From the NCBI GenBank assembly GCA_950097015.1, contig CATNEN010000025.1:4565001-4629000 (forward strand): 64,000 nucleotides of DNA, written 5' to 3'. Below are positions 1 to 11,000 of the stretch, piece by piece. Source of the DNA: Macrostomum hystrix (taxonomy: Eukaryota > Platyhelminthes > Macrostomidae). Made by a program: the position numbers and the translations under genes. The notes under the pieces are model-generated. The model was not told the origin of the DNA and did not search any database. It worked only from the letters and a program-made list of their open reading frames with translations. Each line of letters starts with the position of its first letter. The stretch's first letter is position 1.

Positions 1-397
1 CCAGCTTCACTCCTTATCTGGCTGACTCTCCAGCTTCACTCCTTATCTGGCTGACTCTCCAGCTTCACTCCTTATCTGTCTGACTCTCCAGCTTCACTCC
101 TTATCTGGCTGACTCTCCAGCTTCACTCCTTATCTGGCTGACTCTCCAGCTTCACTCCTTATCTGGCTGACTCTCCAGCTTCTCTCCTTATCTGGCTGAC
201 TCTCCAGCTTCACTACTTATCTGTCTGACTCTCCAGCTTCACTCCTTATCTGGCTGACTCTCCAGCTTCACTCCTTATCTGTCTGACTCTCCAGCTTCAC
301 TCCTTATCTGGCTGACTCTCCAGCTTCACTCCTTATCTGTCTGACTCTCCAGCTTCTCTCCTTATCTGGCTGACTCTCCAGCTTCTCTCGCTATAAT
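1..397. repeat. Minisatellite, 29-bp unit
   Basis: About 13 tandem units beginning CCAGCTTCACTCCTTATCTG, alternating GGCTGA and GTCTGA variants. A shorter block of the same units is at 2239-2447. Confidence 0.95.
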
Positions 398-1248
398 AAG
401 TCCTCAGACACCAACCAACAATCAAGCAGACAGAAGAAAAACAAATTTACAGCAGGGTTTCCGTCAAAATAAAAAATAAACACGTAGTAAAGCCTACCTA
501 TTTCAAGGAGCAAACAGACAGATAAATAAATTTAAATTCGATTCACCTTAACGAGGAAGTGTGCAGAACAAAAGCGCCAACATAAAAATGAGTCAAAATA
601 TTGTTTTGGGGAAAGGCAAAAATTATAGCATATCTAATTGGAAAGCAGTGTATTTGATTGCACAAAAGTGGCAGTTAGTGGCAGAAAGGTTAGGCTACAA
701 TACAATAGTAGTTTGATCGATTTTTTACTGCAGATAAAATGATGAGTAGTAACGGATTGCTCATCTCTATTTGGAAAATCTATATAAATATATTAAGATA
801 ACTACACTTGCTTTTCGATTAAAAAAATCTGAAATGAATGCATTTTTGAATTATAGATGAAGGACAAGACATGAACACGGGTTAAAGACTGGATGCAGTA
901 TGTATGCTAACACATAAATAAACAAGCATATGTACAAATAAGGCCTGAAGCTTCTGATAAAGTGACAAGACAAATAATAGAGGCAAAGAGCTATTTAAAA
1001 AATCTGGGAAACATTTTCAACTAAATAAGAACCAAAAGAACCGATAGAAGCCAAATAGTTATACTTACATTTTTACAGCTCGCACATAGACAACTATATA
1101 TTGATAGTTCCCTATATATGTGTATAAATGTAGCTACACAATCGCCAATCCCCTTCAAAGACTTCAATTTACGTTATTTGGATTATGACCCATGGACTTA
1201 TGGAAAATATGTGATTTGTTTCAAAATCCGGAAAAATAATCGAAAACC

Positions 1249-1425
1249 CGGAAAACTTACGTACAACCCGGGAAAAATACGTAAAACCCGGAAAAATACG
1301 TAAAACCCGGAAAAATACGTAAAACCTGGAAAACTTACATACAACCCGGAAAAAATACGTAAAAAACCCGAAAAAATTCGTTAAACCCGGAAAAAATACG
1401 TAAAACCTGGAAAATTCGCGCATAA
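1249..1425. repeat. Minisatellite, about 19-bp unit (also 3311-3485)
   Basis: Degenerate tandem units of the form CGTAAAACCCGGAAAAATA. The same array is carried in the second segmental copy at about 3311-3485, with one extra internal variant. Confidence 0.85.
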
Positions 1426-2238
1426 AATTCAGAAACCTAACGAATTTAAATTAGGACCTAGAGTGAACTAAAACCGAGAACACGATCAAAATTGAAAGAT
1501 GTTACATTACTCTAGCAATTAGATTGAATATCGAACAATTAGATTAGCATTGGTGTTCTCGTGTATATATAAGGCCCAAATTTTTATGTACATATAATTA
1601 CTGTCTATTCTTAACTGAAGATAAATGAGAGAATCATTTAATTGCAACTAGTCAACTGTCAAGCAGATGATAAAAATATATTATAAATGAAATAGTTATT
1701 TTTCGAAACAAACAAATAAGAAATGAATTTCATTAGACGGAATGATGCAGAGACAGATGACACAGATGTTAAGTAACTAAAAAGCATAATTAGATGGCCA
1801 CAACATTTACAAACAGACAACAAAGCGTTGATTTGAAAAGCCAGGAACAATATAGGAAACACAGACACCTTATTGTATGAAAAACAAACGGTGATAAAAA
1901 ACCAGAAGGAAAATCAACATTCTTTCTTCGAACACGACCCATTGGCGATGAATGATGGAGTTTAAAATTGTCACTCTAGCGTAGATCGCCCTCCTCTAAA
2001 AAACCGACAAGTCGAAATTCTTATTCGCTACCTCCACATACTACTTGTCTGGCGATTGCCAAGCTCCAGTAGTTAGATTGGGACATGCGCACGAGAAATA
2101 CAAAATAAGCGGGAAAATATTATTTTAGCTTTAAAAGCACACCGAGGAGATCGACAGATGATCCGAAGCTAGAGAGACAGCGAGGAAAGTAAAAATAGAC
2201 GAGCGATTCACACTCTAACCCAGCTCGTGGTCGTCAGG

Positions 2239-4299
2239 AGCTTCACTCCTTATCTGGCTGACTCTCCAGCTTCACTACTTATCTGTCTGACTCTCCAGCT
2301 TCACTCCTTATCTGGCTGACTCTCCAGCTTCACTCCTTATCTGTCTGACTCTCCAGCTTCACTCCTTATCTGGCTGACTCTCCAGCTTCACTCCTTATCT
2401 GTCTGACTCTCCAGCTTCTCTCCTTATCTGGCTGACTCTCCAGCTTCTCTCGCTATAATAAGTCCTCAGACACCAACCAACAATCAAGCAGACAGAAGAA
2501 AAACAAATTTACAGCAGGGTTTCCGTCAAAATAAAAAATAAACACGTAGTAAAGCCTACCTATTTCAAGGAGCAAACAGACAGATAAATAAATTTAAATT
2601 CGATTCACCTTAACGAGGAAGTGTGCAGAACAAAAGCGCCAACATAAAAATGAGTCAAAATATTGTTTTGGGGAAAGGCAAAAATTATAGCATATCTAAT
2701 TGGAAAGCAGTGTATTTGATTGCACAAAAGTGGCAGTTAGTGGCAGAAAGGTTAGGCTACAATACAATAGTAGTTTGATCGATTTTTTACTGCAGATAAA
2801 ATGATGAGTAGTAACGGATTGCTCATCTCTATTTGGAAAATCTATATAAATATATTAAGATAACTACACTTGCTTTTCGATTAAAAAAATCTGAAATGAA
2901 TGCATTTTTGAATTATAGATGAAGGACAAGACATGAACACGGGTTAAAGACTGGATGCAGTATGTATGCTAACACATAAATAAACAAGCATATGTACAAA
3001 TAAGGCCTGAAGCTTCTGATAAAGTGACAAGACAAATAATAGAGGCAAAGAGCTATTTAAAAAATCTGGGAAACATTTTCAACTAAATAAGAACCAAAAG
3101 AACCGATAGAAGCCAAATAGTTATACTTACATTTTTACAGCTCGCACATAGACAACTATATATTGATAGTTCCCTATATATGTGTATAAATGTAGCTACA
3201 CAATCGCCAATCCCCTTCAAAGACTTCAATTTACGTTATTTGGATTATGACCCTTGGACTTATGGAAAATATGTGATTTGTTTCAAAATCCGGAAAAATA
3301 ATCGAAAACCCGGAAAACTTACGTACAACCCGGGAAAAATACGTAAAACCCGGAAAAATACGTAAAACCTGGAAAAATACGTAAAACCTGGAAAACTTAC
3401 ATACAACCCGGAAAAAATACGTAAAAAACCCGAAAAAATTCGTTAAACCCGGAAAAAATACGTAAAACCTGGAAAATTCGCGCATAAAATTCAGAAACCT
3501 AACGAATTTAAATTAGGACCTAGAGTGAACTAAAACCGAGAACACGATCAAAATTGAAAGATGTTACATTACTCTAGCAATTAGATTGAATATCGAACAA
3601 TTAGATTAGCATTGGTGTTCTCGTGTATATATAAGGCCCAAATTTTTATGTACATATAATTACTGTCTATTCTTAACTGAAGATAAATGAGAGAATCATT
3701 TAATTGCAACTAGTCAACTGTCAAGCAGATGATAAAAATATATTATAAATGAAATAGTTATTTTTCGAAACAAACAAATAAGAAATGAATTTCATTAGAC
3801 GGAATGATGCAGAGACAGATGACACAGATGTTAAGTAACTAAAAAGCATAATTAGATGGCCACAACATTTACAAACAGACAACAAAGCGTTGATTTGAAA
3901 AGCCAAGAACAATATAGGAAACACAGACACCTTATTGTATGAAAAACAAACGGTGATAAAAAACCAGAAGGAAAATCAACATTCTTTCTTCGAACACGAC
4001 CCATTGGCGATGAATGATGGAGTTTAAAATTGTCACTCTAGCGTAGATCGCCCCTCCTCTAAAAAACCGACAAGTCGAAATTCTTATTCGCTACCTCCAC
4101 ATACTACTTGTCTGGCGATTGCCAAGCTCCAGTAGTTAGATTGGGACATGCGCACGAGAAATACAAAATAAGCGGGAAAATATTATTTTAGCTTTAAAAG
4201 CACACCGAGGAGATCGACAGATGATCCGAAGCTAGAGAGACAGCGAGGAAAGTAAAAATAGACGAGCGATTCACACTCTAACCCAGCTCGTGGTCGTTA
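2239..4299. repeat. Right copy of the 2.06 kb tandem duplication
   Basis: Near-identical to the left copy. It begins inside a shorter version of the 29-bp array (2239-2447) and ends at about 4299, where both copies share the sequence up to CTCGTGGTCGT and then diverge. The near-identity means either a very recent duplication or an assembly artefact. No gene is seen. Confidence 0.9.
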
Positions 4300-4440
4300 G
4301 AAACAGCGGCAGCGGTGCCGATGGCGGCGTCGGCAGATTCAACAATGGGCAGAACGGTAAAACGTCCGACGTGAGTTGCGCAACCGGAACTGCGCCGGTC
4401 AGCTGCGGAGATGCGAGGTTTTTGAAATGATGAAGAGGGA
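4300..4440 (+). other. GC-rich patch, possible isolated exon
   Basis: Directly right of the duplication, 4300-4369 is much more GC-rich than its surroundings and is open in one frame, reading a Gly/Asn-rich peptide (NSGSGADGG...). It is preceded by TTAG and followed by GACGTGAGTTG, which could act as acceptor and donor. It has no recognisable domain and no partner exon, so this is only a candidate. Confidence 0.25.
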
Positions 4441-5336
4441 CATTTTCTTATGATGTTACTTGCAGTAGGACTAACTAAAAAAATTGTTCAGAATTAAAAA
4501 AAGGAGAAAAGTTAAGGAGAAATCAATGCATAGAAATTAAACAACCAACCAAATTTGTGAGAACTTGCTTTTTTGAAACTACACCTGCGTGTACTATTGA
4601 TATGTAAGCAGAGATTGTGTTTAGTTCTTAAATGGCAATGTAAAAAGCTAAGAGAAAAACAACCAAGCCCAGAAGATGTGAAAGTAGCAACTACCGGTAC
4701 CAAAACGCGTATCTCATATTCAAATGGAGGAACAAAAAATACAGGGTTGAAATCCCAAAGCTGGACTAACTCGAGATAACCCAGTCTCAATCATTGGACT
4801 GCCCGATCAGGCGGGCCGCTTTGCAAACGCGTCGGGCGAACGGCCGCGGCGCCAATTCTGCCTGCCGATATGTTGCGAAATATGTTAATTATAGGAACTA
4901 TATCACATGCAAATGTGAAAAACTAAAATTAATTTTCTAGTTTACTTTTGATTCAAAACTGCGGATTCGAACCTACGACGTCGCTTTTCAAACAAAAAAT
5001 TGTAATAGTAAATACTTCATGGACAAGTTAACAAATCGAAAAATGCAACACAACAAATATTTTTTGCAACTGTACATAAACACTTTTGAAGTGCGAGCAC
5101 TGTGTAGACACTAGCATTATTTAACACATACAAGTCCATGCTTTAGCAAGCAATTCCTGTACCAATTAGTGATTTATTGAGCAAGCTGAGCACTGGCTCA
5201 TCTTGCTGTTCCTGCAGCTGCAGCGCTGAGTCATTAGCTGCTAGACATTCGCCAGTAAGATCGGCAAAAGAAAACGCAAAGTAACCCCTGCATTAAACAT
5301 CGTTTCTGTCTCTAGCGCATTAAATATTCAGTTCTG
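4441..5336. other. Non-coding stretch
   Basis: No gene seen. It includes a short GC-rich island (4780-4860) and, at about 4965-4990, an antisense B-box-like sequence (GGATTCGAACC) that could be a worn tRNA-derived repeat. Confidence 0.5.
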
Positions 5337-6298
5337 ACACCACACCCTGTCTGTTGGTAGACTTTGAGCTGACACCCTGTCTGTTGGTAGACTTTAAGCT
5401 GACATCACACCCTGTCTGTTGGTAGATTTTGAGCTGACACCCTGTCTGTTGGTAGAATTTGAGCTGACACCCTGTCTGTTGGTAGACTTTGAGCTGACAC
5501 CCTGTCTGTTGGTAGACTTTGAGCTGACACCCTGTCTGTTGGTAGACTTTGAGCTGACACCCTGTCTGTTGGTAGACTTTGAGCTGACACCCTGTCTGTT
5601 GGTAGACTTTGAGCTGACACCCTGTCTGTTGGTAGACTTTGAGCTGACACCCTGTCTGTTGGTAGACTTTGAGCTGACACCCTGTCTGTTGGTAGACTTT
5701 GAGCTGACACCCTGTCTGTTGGTAGACTTTGAGCTGACACCCTGTCTGTTGGTAGACTTTGAGCTGACACCCTGTCTGTTGGTAGACTTTGAGCTGACAC
5801 CCTGTCTGTTGGTAGACTTTGAGCTGACACCCTGTCTGTTGGTAGACTTTGAGCTGACACCCTGTCTGTTGGTAGACTTTGAGCTGACATCACACCCTCT
5901 CTGCTGGTAGACTTTGAGCTGACATCACACCCTGTCTGTTGGTAGACTTTGAGCTGACATCACACCCTGTCTGTTGGTAGACTTTGAGCTGACATCACAC
6001 CCTGTCTGTTGGTAGATTTTGAGCTGACACCCTGTCTGTTGGTAGACTTTGAGCTGACACCCTGTCTGTTGGTAGACTGAGCTGACACCCTGTCTGTTGG
6101 TAGACTTTGAGCTGACACCCTGTCTGTTGGTAGACTTTGAGCTGACACCCTGTCTGTTGGTAGACTTTGAGCTGACACCCTGTCTGTTGGTAGACTTTGA
6201 GCTGACACCCTGTCTGTTGGTAGACTTTGAGCTGACACCCTGTCTGTTGGTAGACTTTGAGCTGACATCACACCCTCTCTGCTGGTAGACTTTGAGCT
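5337..6298. repeat. Minisatellite, 30-bp unit, 3' flank of the WNK-type gene
   Basis: About 31 tandem units containing GACACCCTGTCTGTTGGTAG; occasional units carry an extra ATCACA. Because 30 is a multiple of three and the unit lacks stops, long ORFs open on both strands; they are a by-product. The array starts about 70 bases beyond the WNK stop codon. Confidence 0.97.
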
Positions 6299-6300
6299 GA

Positions 6301-6352
6301 TTTATTACTACCCTAAACAATCGCTAGCAAGCTGCCAAGCTGTGGATTTATT
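6301..6352 (-). terminator. Two AATAAA polyadenylation signals of the WNK-type gene
   Basis: On the minus strand AATAAA occurs at 6352-6347 and again at 6306-6301, about 15 and 60 bases after the TAG stop of the kinase gene. They support 6367 as the true end of the coding region rather than a further splice donor. Confidence 0.55.
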
Positions 6353-6366
6353 GAACCCGTGGAAAA

Positions 6367-8051
6367 CTACCTGAAAGCTGTCAAAAGCATTTCCTTTTCT
6401 GACTCACTTGTTGTCGCAGCTCCGGGTACCTCAGCGACAGCCTTGTCACCAAGGTCGTTAGCGACTGCGGCAGCCGACTGCACGGCGGTCAGGACGGCCA
6501 GCACATCGTCCAGCCGCATCTGGGGCCCGCCGTCGAATGCCAAGCAGGTGACGATTGGAGTTGCAGCGGCCTGGTTCGTCTGTCGCCTAGGCCTCGGGCA
6601 GAGCAGCAGGCAGCGGCCGGCATCCAGGGCGGGCAGAGCCTGCGGCGGCAGACCCGGCAGCAGCAGCTGGGCGGAGCCGGAGTGCGGCAGCGCCTGCGTG
6701 CAGCCCTGCGGCTGCCGGTGGGGAAAAAACGAAGTCGCCGTTGGAGTGGTCGGCGGCGCCGGCGACTCTGCGCGCCGGCGCTGCTGCTGCTGGCCGCTCT
6801 CGTTGCGAAATCGAATCACAGGAGAGACCGGCGCCGAGATGGCGGCGTCGGCTACGTCAAGAGATTGCAGGAGCGGTGACGGCGCGTGATGCGGTAGATC
6901 GATTGATATGGGCGTCATTGAAGAGATTGCAGACGCTGTCACGGTGGCCGCGGCTGATGCCGCTGAAAAATTGCGGATTGAGAATGGTCATGGATAGCGG
7001 ACTGAGAATGGTCATGGATAACTGACTGAGAATGGTCATGGATAGCGGACTGAGAATGGTCATGGATAACTGACTGAGAATGGTCATGGATAGCGGACTG
7101 AGAATGGTCATGGAAAACTGACTGAGAATGGTCATGGATAGCGGACTGAGAATGGTCATGGATAACTGACTGAGAATGGTCATGGATAACTGACTGAGAA
7201 TGGTCATGGATAACTGACTGAGAATGGTCATGGATAGCGGACTGAGAATGGTCATGGATAACTGACTGAGAATGGTCATGGATAACTGACTGAGAATGGT
7301 CATGGATAACTGACTGAGAATGGTCAGGGATAGCTGACTGAGAATGACCATGGATAGCGGACTGAGAATGACCATGGATAGCGGACTGAGAATGACCATG
7401 GATAGCGGACTGAGAATGGTCATGGATATCAGACTGAGAATGGTCATGGATAGCGGACTGAGAATGGTCATGGATAACTGACTGAGAATGGTCATGGATA
7501 GCGGACTGAGAATGGCCATGGATAGCGGACTGAGAATGGTCATGGATAACTAAATGAGAATGGTCATGGATATCGGACTGAGAATGGTCATGGAAAACTG
7601 ACTGAGAATGGTCATGGATAACTAACTGAGAATGGTCATGGATAACTAAATGAGAATGATCATAGAGAGCGGAGAGCTAAAGTAGAAACACGTTTCGCTA
7701 ATAAACTCACGAGAAGTTGTTGCAATATAGTCGTCAAAGTGCAGCCCGTTGCCATAGTGATGATGGCCATTGGATATGGCTGGCATGGAGACAGACATCA
7801 AAGGTGGCATGTTGAGCACATCCGGCTGCTGACGATAGCTCGGACTGCCAGGCAGGTCGAAGTCGGTAAAGCTGCTGACAGCGCCGCCTGTGCTTAGAAA
7901 CTCTTTCATTGGCTGCTGGCACAGGCAATCAACCATGCGCTGCTGCTGCTGGTGCTGTTGCTGCTGATCGACTGCTGTGCTGCAATTGCTGCTTACTTGC
8001 CTGGAGACAGCGGCTGAAGATGTAGCTGGGGAAGCCAGACCGCCGCCACCT

Positions 8052-8083
<32 letters not shown>

Positions 8084-11000
8084 CGCCTCCTCCTCCCAGC
8101 GGCCATTGTAGTCGTCGCGCTCTTTGATGACGCGCCGCTTAGCCTCGGCCCATCGGCGGGCCTGGAGTCCCAGGCGGACAATGCTGGTGTCCAGCTCGAC
8201 GTCCTGCTCCTGCTCCGAGTCGCGCAGCAGGTCCATGAAGTGGTTCCAGATGCCCGCCAGCACCTGCGCGGGTGAGGAAAGGCGTGAGGCTATGTATAAA
8301 GGCATGTAGCTATGAAAAAAGGAATGTAGCTATGAACAAAGGAATGTTGCTATGGACAAGGGAATGTAGCTATGAACAAAGGAATGTAGCTATGAACAAA
8401 GGAATGTTGCTATGGACAAGGGAATGTAGCTATGAACAAAGGAATGTTGCTATGGACAAAGGAATGTAGCTATGAACAAAAGGAATGTTGCTATGGACAA
8501 GGGAATGTAGCTATGAACAAAGGAATGTTGCTATGGACAAAGGAATGTAGCTATGAACAAAAGGAATGTTGCTATGGACAAGGGAATGTAGCTATGAACA
8601 AAGGAATGTTGCTATGGACAAAGGAATGTAGCTATGAACAAAAGGAATGTTGCTATGGACAAGGGAATGTAGCTATGAACAAAGGAATGTTGCTATGGAC
8701 AAAGGAATGTAGCTATGAACAAAAGGAATGTTGCTATGGACAAGGGAATGTAGCTATGAACAAAGGAATGTTGCTATGGACAAAGGAATGTAGCTATGAA
8801 CAAAAGGAATGTTGCTATGGACAAGGGAATGTAGCTTTAAAGAAAGGAATGAGACTTTGAACAAAGAAATGAAACTATAAATAAAGGGATGTAGCTTTGA
8901 ACAAAGGAATGGAATGTTAAGTTAAGGAATGATACTAAATAAATGATCGAGCTTCAGGGCTCACTAACCTTCTTCCTGTAGTACAACAGCTGGTTGCGCA
9001 CGCTGTTCACGACCTTCTGCCTCAGCCGCCGCAGCTGATCGGCGCTCAGTCCGGGCGCGTCAGACTCGGCCAGATCGGCGAACGAGTTGACGACATTCTC
9101 CAGATCTTCGTCTATGAAGCAGTCGAGCTGGAATTCGAAGCCAACGCCTGGCAGGATGCGCATCAGCTGCTGAAGCTGCCGGTCATTCACCACCAGACGG
9201 AAATCGGCCACGTGATAATAGCGGCCGGGATCGCCGACGTACTCGATGGCCGTGGCTGACGATGAGCAACGCTTCGTCGGAGCAGCCGATGTTGTCATCG
9301 TTGTGGCCGACGTTGAATCGCTGCTAGAGATCTGCTGTTGCTGTTGCTGCTGCTGCTGCTGCTGCTGAGTCGAAGACGAAGTCACAGTCGGCTGTGTCAG
9401 CGAGGCGGCGGTGTCGTCATCCTGCCATCGAACAGTCTGGGACATGCGAACCAGCTGCACCTGCACCGGGATCGGCTTCAGGTTGAAAATCTGCAGCGAC
9501 AGCAGCTCCTCGGCGGTGGGGCGAAAGTCGGGCAGCGGATGCGTGCAGGTGAAGAATATGTCCCGAATCTCTGCGCTCTCAAGCCTGGTTTGTCGGTGGG
9601 CAGAGAAACAGAGAAGCTAAGCAGTGAGTAGGTTTCAAAGCGTAGATATTGAGTAGGTTTTAGAGTCGATATTGAGTAGGTTCCAAAGTAGATATTGAGT
9701 AGGTTTCTAACTAGATATTGAGTAGGTTTCTAACTAGATATTGAGTAGGCTTCTAACTAGATATTGAGTAGGCTTCTAACTAGATATTGAGTAGGCTTCT
9801 AACTAGATATTGAGTAGGCTTCTAACTAGATATTGAGTAGGCTTCTAACTAGATATTGAGTAGGTTTCTAACTAGATATTGAGTAGGCTTCTAACTAGAT
9901 ATTGAGTAGGCTTCTAACTAGATATTGAGTAGGCTTCTAACGAGATATTGAGTAGGCTTCTAACTAGATATTGAGTAGGTTTCTAACTAGATATTGAGTA
10001 GGTTTCTAACTAGATATTGAGTAGGCTTCTAACTAGATATTGAGTAGGTTTCTAACTAGATATTGAGTAGGTTTCTAACTAGATATTGAGTAGGCTTCTA
10101 ACTAGATATTGAGTAGGTTTCTAACTAGATATTGAGTAGGCTTCTAACTAGATATTGAGTAGGCTTCTAACTAGATATTGAGTAGGCTTCTAACTAGATA
10201 TTGAGTAGGCTTCTAACTAGATATTGAGTAGGCTTCTAACTAGATATTGAGTAGGCTTCTAACTAGATATTGAGTAGGCTTCTAACGAGATATTGAGTAG
10301 GCTTCTAACTAGATATTGAGTAGGCTTCTAACTAGATATTGAGTAGGCTTCTAACTAGATATTGAGTAGGTCTCTATAGCTCACCTGTCCAGCACCTGAG
10401 GTGGAGTGTTGCTAGCGATTCTCTGCCAGACGTCCATGAAATTCTGGCACTCCTGATATGGCACAGTGTTGGTGACTAGCTCCACCATGAGCAAGCCGAA
10501 AGCGAAGATGTCCACCTTCTCGTCGTATCTCTCCTGCAGCATCTCGGGCGCCATGTAGCCAAGGGTGCCGAGCATGGTCTTGCGGGTCTGGGTCTTGGCC
10601 GTGGCCAGGCCAAAGTCGCCCAGCTTGATGTTGTAGTATTCGTCAGGATTCTCTCCGTCGGCAATGAACACGTTCTCCGGCTTTAGGTCGCGGTGAATCA
10701 CCGGCGGATTCATCCTGGGAGGGAGGGGGAGGCTGCGTTTCTTAGAAACCTTAGAATCCGGCGGAATTCTTTAGGGGTCTGACTCTCGGTTGAAGTCGCA
10801 AACTCTGTTGGGGCTGGAGCTTCAGGATCGAATTCTGCTGGGGCTGGAGCTTCAGGGTCTAACTCTGCTGGGGCTGGAGCTTCAGGGTCTAGCTCTGCTG
10901 GGGCTGGAGCTTCAGGGTCTAGCTCTGTTGGGGCTGCAGCTTCAGGATCGAATTCTGCTGGGGCTGGAGCTTCAGGGTCTAACTCTGCTGGGGCTGGAGC

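Larger units (their letters stand above)
1..2238. repeat. Left copy of a 2.06 kb tandem segmental duplication
   Basis: This stretch repeats almost base for base in the next 2.06 kb: matching landmarks are offset by 2062 bases (for example 1118 and 3180). It contains a 29-bp minisatellite (1-397), AT-rich single-copy-looking DNA, and a 19-bp CCCGGAAAAA-type minisatellite (about 1249-1425). Only scattered single-base differences are visible, such as 1194 A against 3256 T and one extra C near 4052. I see no convincing gene in it; the short ORFs are not protein-like. The copy is open at the window edge, so more copies may lie to the left. Confidence 0.9.

Noticed and set aside
5337-6298. CRISPR-like array
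   Set aside because: Units are directly tandem without unique spacers, and the DNA is metazoan.
5405-6320. Long ORFs on both strands in the 30-bp array, as repeat proteins
   Set aside because: The period is a multiple of three and the unit lacks stops; open frames on both strands are expected. They lie in the 3' flank of a gene.
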